64,000 bases of DNA from Rivibacter sp049446155 (GTDB lineage: Bacteria > Pseudomonadota > Gammaproteobacteria > Burkholderiales > Burkholderiaceae_C), in the NCBI RefSeq assembly GCF_049446155.1, contig NZ_JBMSEE010000008.1:1-64000 (forward strand). Direction: 5' to 3'. Both the position numbers and the translations under genes were made by a program. This document shows, piece after piece, positions 52,665 through 61,073 of the stretch. The notes beneath the pieces were generated by a model, which was given only the letters and a program-made list of their open reading frames with translations, was not told the origin of the DNA and searched no databases. Position 1 is the first letter of the stretch. Each line of letters opens with the position of its first letter.

Positions 52665-52847
52665 TCAATGCGCCTGACCCTCGGGCTGGGCTGGCTTGGG
52701 CGGCGCCTCCTGAGCCGCGGTGGGCTCGTTGGCGGCTGTCTCGTTGCTGCGTGCGGATGCGGCCTTGCGCTCGGCCTTTTCTGCCTTCTTGCGCTTGCTT
52801 TCCAGCTCGCGCTGACGTCTCTCGAACGCGTAGTTCGGCTTGGCCAT
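52665..52847 (-). CDS. Small Lys/Glu-rich conserved protein (60 aa)
   Basis: Start 52847 has CAGGAGAACCCC upstream. MAKPNYAFERRQRELESKRK opens a highly charged coiled-coil-like helix, followed by a disordered Pro/Ala tail. Near-identical N-termini are common among Burkholderiales small proteins (recollection, unchecked). Role unknown. Confidence 0.7.
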   Translation of the reverse strand: MAKPNYAFERRQRELESKRKKAEKAERKAASARSNETAANEPTAAQEAPPKPAQPEGQAH

Positions 52848-52934
52848 GGGGTTCTCCTGGGGGCTCTCGATACGTGACGATAGCGCAGAGGCCTTTCGCG
52901 TCACCTTGCGCGGCGTGGGGGCGGGCCGCTCGGG

Positions 52935-53501
52935 CTAGCGCGTCGCGCGCTCGTGCATGGGCCAATCGCACGCCAGCAGCGCGTACTGCAACAGATCGTG
53001 GTGGCGCCCCGCCCAGAACGCCACCTGTCGCAGGCGGCCCTCTTCGGCGAAGCCCAGCCGAGCCAGGAGCCGGCGCGAGGCCGCGTTGTCCTCGTGAACC
53101 TGCGCTTCGATGCGGTTCAGACCCATGGTCTCGAAGCCCCATGCAAAGACGGCCGCGAGAGCCTCGCGCATGAGGCCCATGCCCGTCGCCTCGGGCGCCA
53201 GTTCGTAGCCGGTGGCGCACTTCTTCCAGTTGCGGTTCCAGGCGAAGAGGCCGCAGGTGCCGACGAGGCCCGGCCTTTCCTTCAGCTCCAATGCCCAGCG
53301 CGTTCCAGGGTTGGCCTGGGTTCTCCAGCCGGCGAACGTGGCCACGAGCTGCTGGGCCTGCGCCAAGGTGCTCAAGGGATCGGCACCGAAGAACGCCATG
53401 TGCTCGGCGTTGCCGTGAATGCGCAGGAGATCAGGCGCGTCGGCTTCGGTGATCTCGCGCAGGATCAGGCGGGCGGTCTCCAGGCGGGGAAAGTCTGGCA
53501 T
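52935..53501 (-). CDS. GNAT-family acetyltransferase (RimJ/RimL-like)
   Basis: 188 residues: RLETARLILREITEADAPDL opening, acetyl-CoA segment ATGMGLMREALAAVFAWGFE, and HEDNAASRRLLARLGFAEEG, all typical of ribosomal-protein N-acetyltransferase relatives. The target is unknown. It lies 43 bases after a GFA gene on the same strand. Confidence 0.85.
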   Translation of the reverse strand: MPDFPRLETARLILREITEADAPDLLRIHGNAEHMAFFGADPLSTLAQAQQLVATFAGWRTQANPGTRWALELKERPGLVGTCGLFAWNRNWKKCATGYELAPEATGMGLMREALAAVFAWGFETMGLNRIEAQVHEDNAASRRLLARLGFAEEGRLRQVAFWAGRHHDLLQYALLACDWPMHERATR

Positions 53502-53544
53502 GCAGGGCTGCGAGGCTCGTTCGGTTTGGCGCGGGGCGGCCGCG

Positions 53545-53907
53545 TCAGGCCATGTTGGCGCCGACGGCCTGACGAACCGGAATGCCCGTCGGATCGAAGC
53601 CATCGAGGCAGTGCACGTTGATGCCGAAGTGGTCCGGCGTCACCCGCTTGCGATGGAACGGGTAGATGCCGCAGGTCTTGCAGAAGAAGTGCCTGGCCGT
53701 CTTGGTGTGGAACTGGTACTCGGTCAGGCTCTCGGCGCCGGCGAGCAGCGTGAACCTCGACTCGTGGACCTTGACCATCAACGCGTTCTTGCGCCGGCAG
53801 ATCGAGCAATCGCACATGGTCAGCTCGGGGAAATCGGTCTCGATCTCGAACCGGACCGCGCCGCAGTGGCAACTCCCCGCGTACTTCTTCAGCTGTCGCT
53901 CCGACAC
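53545..53907 (-). CDS. GFA-family zinc-binding protein
   Basis: 120 residues from GTG 53907 (GAGGTG upstream). Zinc cysteines: GSCHCGAVRF, CDCSICRRKNALM and FFCKTCGIYPF. The family is called glutathione-dependent formaldehyde-activating, but most members have no proven activity. Only distantly like the copy at 42771. Confidence 0.87.
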   Translation of the reverse strand: MSERQLKKYAGSCHCGAVRFEIETDFPELTMCDCSICRRKNALMVKVHESRFTLLAGAESLTEYQFHTKTARHFFCKTCGIYPFHRKRVTPDHFGINVHCLDGFDPTGIPVRQAVGANMA

Positions 53908-53983
53908 TCGATCACCTCGCTGGTCTTCGGGCTGGCCTGCGCGGAGTATGGCGGACGGGAATGCCGCGACAGTGCGAGCCTTC

Positions 53984-54376
53984 TCAGGCTTCGTCAGGCG
54001 CCACCACTTCCAGCTTGATCCGGTCCGGGTCCTCGCAATACAGGGCGTAATAGCCCGGGCCCGAGGCAAACGGATATTCGTCGTCGTAGAGCAGCGCGTG
54101 ACCCGCGCCCTTGAGCCACGCGCGGATCTCATCGACGTGTTGCCGCGATTCGGCGCGAAACGCCAGATGGTTCAGCCCGATGCGCTTGCGGTGATAACCG
54201 GCACGGGAGTGCGGCTGGGGCGACTGCAACAGGCACACGTAGGCGCCCGACGCCGGCACATAGTTCATGCCGCCTGACCAACGTTGCGGCTCGTAGCCGA
54301 GCATGCCGCAGAACGGGGTCCAGAAGGAAATGGAGCGCTCCAGATCGCCGACGTAGATCTCGATGTGGTGAATCAT
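53984..54376 (-). CDS. VOC-family (glyoxalase/dioxygenase fold) protein
   Basis: 130 residues. IHHIEIYVGDLERSISFWTP carries the first metal His; LNHLAFRAESRQHVDEIRAW the second; the C-terminal ALYCEDPDRIKLEVV the Glu. A likely small-molecule lyase, dioxygenase or fosfomycin-type thiol transferase. AGCAGGAGCCC precedes the start. Confidence 0.85.
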   Translation of the reverse strand: MIHHIEIYVGDLERSISFWTPFCGMLGYEPQRWSGGMNYVPASGAYVCLLQSPQPHSRAGYHRKRIGLNHLAFRAESRQHVDEIRAWLKGAGHALLYDDEYPFASGPGYYALYCEDPDRIKLEVVAPDEA

Positions 54377-54481
54377 GTCGGGCTCCTGCTGGGTGGTGAG
54401 AAGCGAGGACTTGCGCGAGGTCAATCGACAGCGTGCGACAAGACTTCAATGGACGATATGCGGCGATGTCGCCGTCGCGAA

Positions 54482-54871
54482 TCAGGCACGTTCTTGGCGT
54501 GCATGCGCGACAAGACAACTGTCCGGATTCACTGAAGTACCCCGGACGATCATGTACTTGGCGACCCATACCCCGTCTTTACGCGTCAACCCCACCGTAC
54601 TGGACCATGGATAGAACCTCGTGCCGAAGATCAGGAGCTTGTATTCCGCCTCGCCGCGTGAACCGCGCAGCTGCACGCTGGTGCCAAGCGGATTGATGAT
54701 TGCGAATGCATGTGGGGTGGTCTCGCATCGGGAGACAGTTCGTGCCGCGGTGGTGTACGAGTCCGTCGTGTAGAGAAAGCAGTAGACCGCCGCGATCACA
54801 GCAGCGACCAGGATCATGGCCTTGCGTTGGCCAAGCATGATGCTCTGACTCGGTATTCGTTTGACCGACAT
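54482..54871 (-). CDS. Hypothetical protein with one N-terminal membrane helix
   Basis: 129 residues; one helix (AMILVAAVIAAVYCFLY) and a soluble part with a Cys pair, probably periplasmic. No motif recognised. No clear Shine-Dalgarno, so ATG 54838 is also possible. It lies in a stretch with visibly lower GC and different codon use, suggesting transfer. Confidence 0.5.
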   Translation of the reverse strand: MSVKRIPSQSIMLGQRKAMILVAAVIAAVYCFLYTTDSYTTAARTVSRCETTPHAFAIINPLGTSVQLRGSRGEAEYKLLIFGTRFYPWSSTVGLTRKDGVWVAKYMIVRGTSVNPDSCLVAHARQERA

Positions 54872-54897
54872 GTTAGGCCGCACTATTCAACGGTGCC

Positions 54898-55173
54898 TCA
54901 CCCAAGGTGATCGTCGCCAAGCGCTGCATTGGTGAGCTTGCCCACCTCTGCGCCGACGGAGCTGCCCCGAAGTAGCCGCCACATTGCCACGGCGAATACA
55001 AGTGCGGCGACACACAAGGAAAACAGAAACTCTGGATAGGTGACCTGAAGCACGGCCGAGGGCGGGTCATACGGGCGCATGGCCCACAGTGAAAACAAAA
55101 GCGCTGCGCCGGCAAGGAAGACAGAACCAAGAACTCGCATTGCGAAGCCGATGACGCAGTGGACCGCTTGCAT
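54898..55173 (-). CDS. Hypothetical two-helix membrane protein (91 aa)
   Basis: Two hydrophobic segments (VLGSVFLAGAALLFSLWAM; FLFSLCVAALVFAVAMWRLL) with a short polar tail. No family recognised. It is 26 bases upstream of the gene at 54482 on the same strand, so the two may be cotranscribed. Confidence 0.5.
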   Translation of the reverse strand: MQAVHCVIGFAMRVLGSVFLAGAALLFSLWAMRPYDPPSAVLQVTYPEFLFSLCVAALVFAVAMWRLLRGSSVGAEVGKLTNAALGDDHLG

Positions 55174-55318
55174 GGTGCTGCGCTCTAACGAAAGAAAAAG
55201 GGGGACTTTCCTGTCCCAAATGCGCCGCGATGAAACGGTGGCCGGCAACGCGGTGCCACGATGGGGAGTGCGAACTCTCATCAACAGGTTCGGATGGGGA
55301 AGTTCATGGCCAATTCTG

Positions 55319-55387
55319 AACGTCGGCATCGATCTCGCCCAAAACGTGTTCACCTTCCACGCGGTGAATGAAGCGGGGCGGGCATGA
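55319..55387 (+). pseudogene. IS110-family transposase N-terminal scrap
   Basis: About 22 residues read NVGIDLAQNVFTFHAVNEAG then stop. The first catalytic Asp region (GIDLAKNVF) is characteristic of IS110/IS492 DEDD transposases. Nothing further of the element remains. It marks this region as a past insertion site. Confidence 0.7.
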
Positions 55388-55430
55388 ACCGAACAGAACC
55401 CAGGTCTACCGCCGCGTGACGGGTCTGGCG

Positions 55431-55883
55431 TCAGTTGGATGCCTGTTGTGACAGCCGGTCAATTTCTACAGCCACCGCCTTCTCCGCTTCAATGACTGCG
55501 ATATGCGCTTTGCGACCTAATGGCGAACCATAGAACGCCGCTGCGCTCGCCAACTCTGCAGGTGTGAGCATCCGAACAAGCGTTGAACGGTAAGCTTCGG
55601 CAACTCGCGGATCACGACGAATGCGTTGGTTGCTCTCGATGTTCTGGCGGACCAATGCCTCAAACCCCGGACCCTCACGTGGTGGCAACTGAGACACACC
55701 GCTCTTGGCTAGCTCATCGATTGCGAGCAACACACCTTGGCGTGTGCGAGCCTCCTCACCTTCTGAGTGCATGGCATCTACACCGATAGCTTGAGCGATG
55801 CGATCGACGCTATCCGTGGAGGTCGGCACAACGGCGCAACCGCACAGAGCTGCGAGCAGGAGCAAGTGAAAGGTGATGCGCAT
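55431..55883 (-). CDS. DUF2059-like lipoprotein
   Basis: 150 residues, start ATG 55883, leader HLLLLAALCGCAVV with lipobox LCGC. The latter half (RVAEAYRSTLVRMLTPAELASAAAFYGSPLGRKA) is the DUF2059 signature of small secreted proteins of unknown role. GC is visibly lower than in the flanks. Nothing was recognised in the 263 bases between it and pyrF. Confidence 0.7.
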   Translation of the reverse strand: MRITFHLLLLAALCGCAVVPTSTDSVDRIAQAIGVDAMHSEGEEARTRQGVLLAIDELAKSGVSQLPPREGPGFEALVRQNIESNQRIRRDPRVAEAYRSTLVRMLTPAELASAAAFYGSPLGRKAHIAVIEAEKAVAVEIDRLSQQASN

Positions 55884-56146
55884 TCGAGGTCGTAGTGATG
55901 GTGACGCCCAGCGACGTTTAGGGGGAACGACGATCCATTCGCCGTTCGGCCTGATCAGAATTCTCCCGATCCCGCCCGTCCCCCGATTCCCCAATGCAGA
56001 CGAGGCTTCGAGCTCGATCTCGGGCCTGCGCGTACCGCGCTTGGGTTGCCCAAATTCTGTTGCGCGAATCGGTTCATGAACACGCCGGTCATGGCGCATT
56101 CATTGACCGGCTCCAGTTCCCGCCCAATCGCTCGCGGCCCGCATCA

Positions 56147-56863
56147 TCAGTAGCCGCCGCCCAACCCCTCGGCCACTTCATCGCACGCTCGCCGCCAAGC
56201 CGCCAACGGATCCGCCGCGCGATAGATCGATCGCCCGATCACCACATGTGACGCCCCGTCGCGCACCGCCTCCAACGGCGTTGCCACGCGCGCATGGTCA
56301 TGCGCGCCGTCGCCTTGCAGCTGCGTGCCCGGCGTGACGATCAGGCTGCCGGGCGGCAAGGCCTCGCGCAGCAGCGCCACTTCCTGCGGCGAGGCCACGA
56401 CGCCATGGCAGCCCGCTGCCACCGCGAGCCCGGCGAGGCGCAGCACCTGGTCGCGCACGCCGCCTTCGACGCCGATCTCGCGCAGGTCTGCGTCGCGCAG
56501 GCTGGTGATCACGGTGAGCGCCAGCACCTGCAGTCCGGCAAACGGTCGCGCGGCTTCCACCGCCGCGCGCAGCACCGCCGAGCCGGCCGAGGCGTGCACG
56601 GTCACCATCGACACGCCCAACCGCCCCGCGGCCGTCACCGCGCCGGCCACCGAGTTGGGAATTTCGTGCAGCTTCAGGTCGAGGAAGACGCGCTTGCCCT
56701 GCTCCACGAGCCGCCGCACGACGGCCGGGCCTTCGGCGGTCAGCAGCTGCAGGCCGACCTTGTAGTGCCGCGCGTCGGTGCCGAGGGTGTCGACCAGTCG
56801 AAAGGCCGACGCGGCCTCCTCGAAGTCCAGCGCGACGATGACGCGGTCGGCGGCCTCGCTCAT
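56147..56863 (-). CDS. pyrF: Orotidine 5'-phosphate decarboxylase, short form
   Basis: 238 residues. Converts OMP to UMP, the last step of pyrimidine synthesis. VIVALDFEEAASA, HYKVGLQLL (Lys) and LDLKLHEIPNS show the catalytic array D-K-D-x-K; the usual final Asp of DLKFHD is Glu67 here. The closing VIGRSIYRAADPLAAW binds phosphate. Many Burkholderiales carry a longer, different PyrF type, so this short form is unusual for the group (recollection). Confidence 0.88.
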   Translation of the reverse strand: MSEAADRVIVALDFEEAASAFRLVDTLGTDARHYKVGLQLLTAEGPAVVRRLVEQGKRVFLDLKLHEIPNSVAGAVTAAGRLGVSMVTVHASAGSAVLRAAVEAARPFAGLQVLALTVITSLRDADLREIGVEGGVRDQVLRLAGLAVAAGCHGVVASPQEVALLREALPPGSLIVTPGTQLQGDGAHDHARVATPLEAVRDGASHVVIGRSIYRAADPLAAWRRACDEVAEGLGGGY

Positions 56864-56885
56864 CGCGTTAGCCCTCCAATGCCCG

Positions 56886-57233
56886 CTATGCGGCCTGAAG
56901 CAGGAACTCGACCTTGACGGCGTCGTACGGGAAGACGATGCCGCCGCCTTCGGCACGATCGAGGACGCCGGCATCGAGGAGGGCCGTGACGTCGCTGTGC
57001 ACCGCCTTCACATCGCGGTTGACTCGTCGCGCCGCCTCCCGGATGGAAACCGGTCCCGCTCCGCACAGGGCCTTCAAAAGCTCCCAGCGCTTTGCGGTCA
57101 GAACCTTCCAAAGCAGCTCGGGGGTGGCAAAGCTGATGCGCGCCGACTTGCCGAACTTGCCGGTCCGCCATGCGCTCGCAAAGCCGGCCATGGATTCGCC
57201 TGGCGTGCGAACGTCAAGAGTCACTGTTTTCAC
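56886..57233 (-). CDS. HTH antitoxin of a TumE/TumA-type toxin-antitoxin pair
   Basis: 115 residues from GTG 57233 (GCGAGGTGG upstream). A winged helix is seen in PELLWKVLTAKRWELLKAL and SIREAARRVNRDVKAVHSDV, as in HVO_A0114-type regulators that pair with TumE toxins. The start overlaps the toxin's coding end, the standard toxin-first order. Since the toxin is beheaded, it may be an orphan antitoxin or a repressor. Confidence 0.75.
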   Translation of the reverse strand: MKTVTLDVRTPGESMAGFASAWRTGKFGKSARISFATPELLWKVLTAKRWELLKALCGAGPVSIREAARRVNRDVKAVHSDVTALLDAGVLDRAEGGGIVFPYDAVKVEFLLQAA

Positions 57234-57427
57234 GGTTCCACCTCGCAATGTCTCGCTCGAAGGCTGCGAGCAGTGCTTCGGGCGTGGTGAAGGAGACCTT
57301 GGATTCCTGTTCGCCGAAGTGACGATGATCCCCCTTGCCGACCTCGTCGTCGTAGCGCACGACGCAAACGCCGTCCACCACGTAAGCCAGTCGGTACTTG
57401 TACCCGTGCCCCGATCCTGCGCCGCGC
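57214..57427 (-). pseudogene. TumE-family toxin, 5'-truncated at glcF
   Basis: Reading GSGHGYKYRLAYVVDGVCVV then RYDDEVGKGDHRHFGEQES and PEALLAAFERDIARW gives the conserved TumE core, ending at 57214 (TGA) inside the antitoxin start. The N-terminal 25-30 residues are absent: the frame runs back into the last codons of glcF without a start codon. The longest start-initiated piece is 52 codons (GTG). The toxin is probably dead, cut by a recombination joint at the glcF end. Confidence 0.75.
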
Positions 57428-58663
57428 TTACGCGACCAACGCCTCGTCCACCACCTCCACCCAATGCCTCACCGGCGTCGCCGTCCCCGTCTGCAGATGC
57501 TGGATGCAGCCCACGTTCGCCGACACGATCGCCTGGGCGCCGATCGGCGCCAGCGCGTTGAGCTTGCGGTCGCGCAGCTGCTTGCTCAGCTCGGGCTGCA
57601 GCACCGAGTACGTGCCCGCCGAGCCGCAGCACAGATGGCGTTCGCCAGCAGCCAGCTCGACCTGGAAGCCCAGTTCGCGCAGGCCGGCCTCGACGCCGCC
57701 GCGCAGCTGCATGCCGTGCTGCAGCGTGCACGGCGGGTGGTAGGCCACGTGGCGCGCGCGTCGCGCGTCGACGCGGCTCTTGAGCTTGGGCACGAGGTCG
57801 GGCAGCAGTTCTGACAAGTCTTTCGCGAGCGCGCTCACGCGCGCGGCGCGTTCGGCGTAGGCGGGGTCGTGCGCCAGGTGCTGCGCGTACTCCTTGACCG
57901 TGACGCCGCAGCCCGAGGCGTTGATGACGATGGCCTCGACCTCGCCGCGCTCGACCAGCGGCCACCACGCGTCGACGTTGCGGCGCATGTCGGCCAGGCC
58001 GCCTTCGTGGTCGTTCAGGTGCGCTCGGATCGCACCGCAGCAGCCGGCGCCGTCGGCCACCACGCACTGGATGCCGGCCGCGTCGAGCACGCGCGCGGTG
58101 GCGCTGTTGATGTTGGGCGCGAGCGCGGGTTGCACGCAGCCCATCAGCATCAGCACCTTGCGCGGGTGCGTGCGCGTGGGCCAGTCGTGCGCGCGCGGGC
58201 CGGCCTTGGGCGGCACCTTGCTCTTCAGCGCCGCGGGCACGAAGGCGCGAAACGCCTGGCCGAGCTTGAGCGCGGGTTCGAACAGCGAGGAGGTCATGCC
58301 CTCCTTCAGCGCCCAGCGCGCCGCGCGCTCGGCGCCGGGGCGCTCGACCTTGGCGTCGACGACGCGCCGGCCGATCTCGACCAGCGCGCCGTACTGCACG
58401 CCCGAGGGACAGGTGCTCTCGCAGTTGCGGCAGGTCAGGCAGCGATCGAGGTGGAGCTGGGTCTTGCGCGTGGGCTGCGCGCCTTCGAGCACCTGCTTGA
58501 TCAGGTAGATGCGTCCGCGCGGGCCGTCGAGCTCGTCGCCGAGCAGCTGGTAGGTCGGGCAGGTGGCGGTGCAAAAGCCGCAGTGCACGCACTTGCGCAA
58601 GATGGCCTCGGCGGCCTGGCCGTCTTGCGTGTGCTGGTACTCGGGAGCGAGGGCGGTCTGCAT
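57428..58663 (-). CDS. glcF: Glycolate oxidase iron-sulfur subunit GlcF
   Basis: 411 residues. Passes electrons from GlcD/GlcE flavins to quinone at the membrane. Two 4Fe-4S motifs: CVHCGFCTATCP (C25-C35) and CLTCRNCESTCP (C75-C85). Two CCG domains follow (GCVQPALAPN...GAGCCGA; YHPPCTLQHGMQL...LCCGSAGTYS). The stop is next to the truncated TumE gene. It is last in glcD-glcE-lrgA-lrgB-glcF. Confidence 0.95.
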   Translation of the reverse strand: MQTALAPEYQHTQDGQAAEAILRKCVHCGFCTATCPTYQLLGDELDGPRGRIYLIKQVLEGAQPTRKTQLHLDRCLTCRNCESTCPSGVQYGALVEIGRRVVDAKVERPGAERAARWALKEGMTSSLFEPALKLGQAFRAFVPAALKSKVPPKAGPRAHDWPTRTHPRKVLMLMGCVQPALAPNINSATARVLDAAGIQCVVADGAGCCGAIRAHLNDHEGGLADMRRNVDAWWPLVERGEVEAIVINASGCGVTVKEYAQHLAHDPAYAERAARVSALAKDLSELLPDLVPKLKSRVDARRARHVAYHPPCTLQHGMQLRGGVEAGLRELGFQVELAAGERHLCCGSAGTYSVLQPELSKQLRDRKLNALAPIGAQAIVSANVGCIQHLQTGTATPVRHWVEVVDEALVA

Positions 58664-58682
58664 GTTGGGCGTCGTGTCTCAG

Positions 58683-59411
58683 TCAGGGCAACAGGCGCGC
58701 CGCGAGCGGCATCCACAAGGAGGCCAGCAGCGCCTGGAGGCCGAGGGCGAGGCCGGCGTAGGCGCCGGCGTCGGGGTGAACCTGCATCGCGCGCGCCGCG
58801 CCGATGCCGTGCGAGGTGGTGCCGAGCGCGAAGCCGCGCACCGACCAGTCGGCCGGGCGGCCGCGGACGCCGAGCGCGTCGAACAGATACTTGCCGCACA
58901 GCGCGCCGACGATGCCGGTGAGCACCGCGAACAGCGCCGCCAGCGCGGGCACGCCGCCCAGCCGGTCGGCAATGCCCATCGCCACCGGCGCGGTCACCGA
59001 CTTCGGCGCCAGCGAGCGCAGCACGTCGCTCGGCAAGCCGAGCGCCCAGCCCGTGGCCACGGCGCTGGCCGCGGCCGCGGCGCCGCCGGCCAGGCCGCCG
59101 ATCACCACCGCCATGCCGCGCCGGCGCAGCTCGACGCGCCGCTGCCACAGCGGCCAGCCGAGCGCCACCACCGCGGGACCGAGCAGCACGTGCACGAACT
59201 GCGCGCCGGAAAAGTAGGTCGGGTAGGGCGTGCGCGTCGCGAGCAGGACCGCGCCGATCATCACCACCGACCACAGCACCGGGTTGGCCCAGGGCGCATG
59301 GCCGAGCTTCTCGTAGGCGCCTTGCGCGAGCACATAGGTCGCGAGCGTGGCCGTCAGGCCGAACAGCGGCGTCGACGAGAGGTAGACCCACAGCTGCACG
59401 AAGTCAGCCAT
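58683..59411 (-). CDS. lrgB: LrgB/CidB-family membrane protein, probable glycolate permease subunit
   Basis: 242 residues. Family motifs: PTYFSGAQFVHVLLGPAVVALG and LAPKSVTAPVAMGIADRLGG, then TSHGIGAARAMQ. The plant plastid glycolate/glycerate carrier PLGG1 is an LrgA-LrgB fusion, and bacterial LrgAB/PftAB moves pyruvate. Its location between glcE and glcF makes glycolate the natural substrate (inference). The start overlaps the lrgA stop by 8 bases. Confidence 0.9.
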   Translation of the reverse strand: MADFVQLWVYLSSTPLFGLTATLATYVLAQGAYEKLGHAPWANPVLWSVVMIGAVLLATRTPYPTYFSGAQFVHVLLGPAVVALGWPLWQRRVELRRRGMAVVIGGLAGGAAAAASAVATGWALGLPSDVLRSLAPKSVTAPVAMGIADRLGGVPALAALFAVLTGIVGALCGKYLFDALGVRGRPADWSVRGFALGTTSHGIGAARAMQVHPDAGAYAGLALGLQALLASLWMPLAARLLP

Positions 59412-59784
59412 GCGGAGCCTCCCGAGCCGCGGCGTCCTGCGGCTCCTCCTTCGGCATCAGGGCGCGCGCGACCAGAACCGTGACCACCAGGCCCGCGAGC
59501 GTGGAGACGACGATCACCACCGCGAGCCGGCCACCGTACTGCGAGATCACGTGCAGGTGCGTGATCGCGCCCACGCCGACCGGCACGAACAGCAGCGACA
59601 GGTGCGCGAGCAGCAGCTCGGCCGCGGCCTGCACCGGCGCGCGGATCGCATCGACGTTCACCGCCGCGAGCAACAGCAACATGCCGACCACCGGGCCCGG
59701 GAACGGCAGGCCGAACAGCCGCACCAGCGCCTCGCCGGCGGCCTGCAGCAGCAAGAGGATCGCGAGGCCGCGCAGCGCTTGCAT
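59404..59784 (-). CDS. lrgA: LrgA/CidA-family membrane protein, partner of LrgB
   Basis: 126 residues with four helices. RGLAILLLLQAAGEALVRLF, LPFPGPVVGMLLLL and HLSLLFVPVGVGAITHL are LrgA marks. The C-terminal tail is longer and charged (LMPKEEPQDAAARE). It follows glcE by 9 bases and overlaps lrgB, so all five genes appear cotranscribed. Confidence 0.9.
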   Translation of the reverse strand: MQALRGLAILLLLQAAGEALVRLFGLPFPGPVVGMLLLLAAVNVDAIRAPVQAAAELLLAHLSLLFVPVGVGAITHLHVISQYGGRLAVVIVVSTLAGLVVTVLVARALMPKEEPQDAAAREAPHG

Positions 59785-59793
59785 CGACGGCCG

Positions 59794-60942
59794 TCAGAGC
59801 CCCGGCACCAGCCGGCCGGGGTTGAAGATGCCCGCGGGATCGAAGGCCTGCTTGAGCGCGCGGTGGATGCGCGCCAGCGGCTCGGCCAGCGGCGTGAAGG
59901 CGGGCGACTGCGCGTCGGCGCCGTACCAGCGTGTCGCGTGGCCGCCGCGCTCGCGCGCCATCTCGCGCACCACGCTGGCCGGCGCCGAGGTGACCCACCA
60001 GCGCTGCGCGCCGCCCCATTCGACGAGCTGCTCACCGGGCAGCGGCATCACCGGCGCCGTGGGCGCGACCGACACGCGCCACAGCGTGCCGCCGCTCGAC
60101 GGCGCGGCGCCTTCGCCGTGGCCGTGCTCGATCGCGCGGTGCGCGCGCACGAAGAACTCGTCGCGCTGGTCGCGCAGGCCGTCCCAGAACGGCTTGGCCA
60201 TCGCGTCGTCGATGGGCTCGCCGCCGAGCCTGCGCACCGCCGAGTCCACCGCCGCGCGCGCGCCGCGCAGGCGCACGAGCAGCGTGCCGGCCCACCATGC
60301 GCTGGCGTTGATCGGCAGCGGCTGGCCGCCCCACGCGTTGAGCTGCGCGAGTGCAGCGGCTTCGTCCATCTCGAAGCGCAGCGTCGCCTCGGCCGGCGCG
60401 GTGGGCAGCACCTTCAGCGAGACCTCGCAGATCACGCCGAGCACGCCCATCGAGCCGGCGAGCAGCCGCGCGACGTCGTAGCCCGCCACGTTCTTCATCA
60501 CCTGGCCGCCGAAGCTCAGCACCTCGGCGCGGCCGTTGAGCAGCGTCGCGCCGAGCACGTAGTCGCGCACCGCGCCCACGCTCGCGCGCGCCGGGCCCGA
60601 CAGGCCCGCGGCCACCATGCCGCCGACGGTGCCGCGCCCGCCGGCCGCGCCGACAAAGCGCGGCGGCTCGAACGGCAGGCACTGGCCCTTCTCGGCGAGC
60701 GCGGCTTCCAGTTCGGCCAGGGGCGTGCCGGCGCGCACGGTGACGACGAGCTCGGTCGGCTCGTAGCTCGAGATGCCGGCCAGCGCGGTGAGGTTGAGCG
60801 CATCGGCCGCGGGCGCGTCGAGGCTCGCGCCGTAGAAGGCCTTGGAGCCATGGCCGGCGATCGAAAGCGGCGCGGCATCGGCCTGCGCGGCGCGCACGCG
60901 ATCGACGATGCGCTGGAGTTCGGGGTCGTGTTGGAGCGTCAT
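59794..60942 (-). CDS. glcE: Glycolate oxidase FAD-binding subunit GlcE
   Basis: 382 residues of the PCMH FAD family, with LSIAGHGSKAFYGA, LVVTVRAGTPLAELEAAL, GTVGGMVAAGLSGPARASVG and VMKNVAGYDVARLLAGSMG. It lacks the C-terminal catalytic part of GlcD, as usual, and serves as the second flavin subunit. ATG 60942 is overlapped by the stop of a relay mini-ORF. Confidence 0.94.
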   Translation of the reverse strand: MTLQHDPELQRIVDRVRAAQADAAPLSIAGHGSKAFYGASLDAPAADALNLTALAGISSYEPTELVVTVRAGTPLAELEAALAEKGQCLPFEPPRFVGAAGGRGTVGGMVAAGLSGPARASVGAVRDYVLGATLLNGRAEVLSFGGQVMKNVAGYDVARLLAGSMGVLGVICEVSLKVLPTAPAEATLRFEMDEAAALAQLNAWGGQPLPINASAWWAGTLLVRLRGARAAVDSAVRRLGGEPIDDAMAKPFWDGLRDQRDEFFVRAHRAIEHGHGEGAAPSSGGTLWRVSVAPTAPVMPLPGEQLVEWGGAQRWWVTSAPASVVREMARERGGHATRWYGADAQSPAFTPLAEPLARIHRALKQAFDPAGIFNPGRLVPGL

Positions 60943-61073
60943 GTCAGGGAGTTGGGCTGCTGCGGTGCCCCCTCACCCCCGCCCTCTCCCCCGTGCCGGT
61001 GGCGAGGGAGCAGGACACTCCCTCTCCCGCGTGCGGGAGAGGGTTGGGGTGAGGGCTCGGTGCAGCCTCGCAT
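60939..61073 (-). other. 44-codon relay mini-ORF between glcD and glcE
   Basis: On the minus strand, ATG 61073-61071 overlaps the glcD stop (TGATG) and TGA 60941-60939 overlaps the glcE start (ATGA). Almost all of it is the hairpin repeat at 60969-61055, read in an open frame (EPSPQPSPARGRGS at the start). It has the same arrangement as the relay ORFs in the glp operon. Confidence 0.5.
60969..61055. repeat. Dispersed CTCTCCC hairpin repeat, full copy, inside the glc operon
   Basis: CCCTCACCCCCGCCCTCTCCCC...GGCGAGGGAG, then CTCCCTCTCCCGC-GT-GCGGGAGAGGG-TTGGGGTGAGGG. Same modules as the copies at 40401, 47237 and 49905. Together with 40401, this places the family twice between cotranscribed genes. 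Confidence 0.85.

Noticed and set aside
54868..55190. Integron attC-like core (GTTAGGC/GCCTAAC near 54871, CTCTAAC near 55183)
   Set aside because: The seven-base cores are present, but there is no folded attC stem between properly spaced boxes and no integrase. Probably chance.
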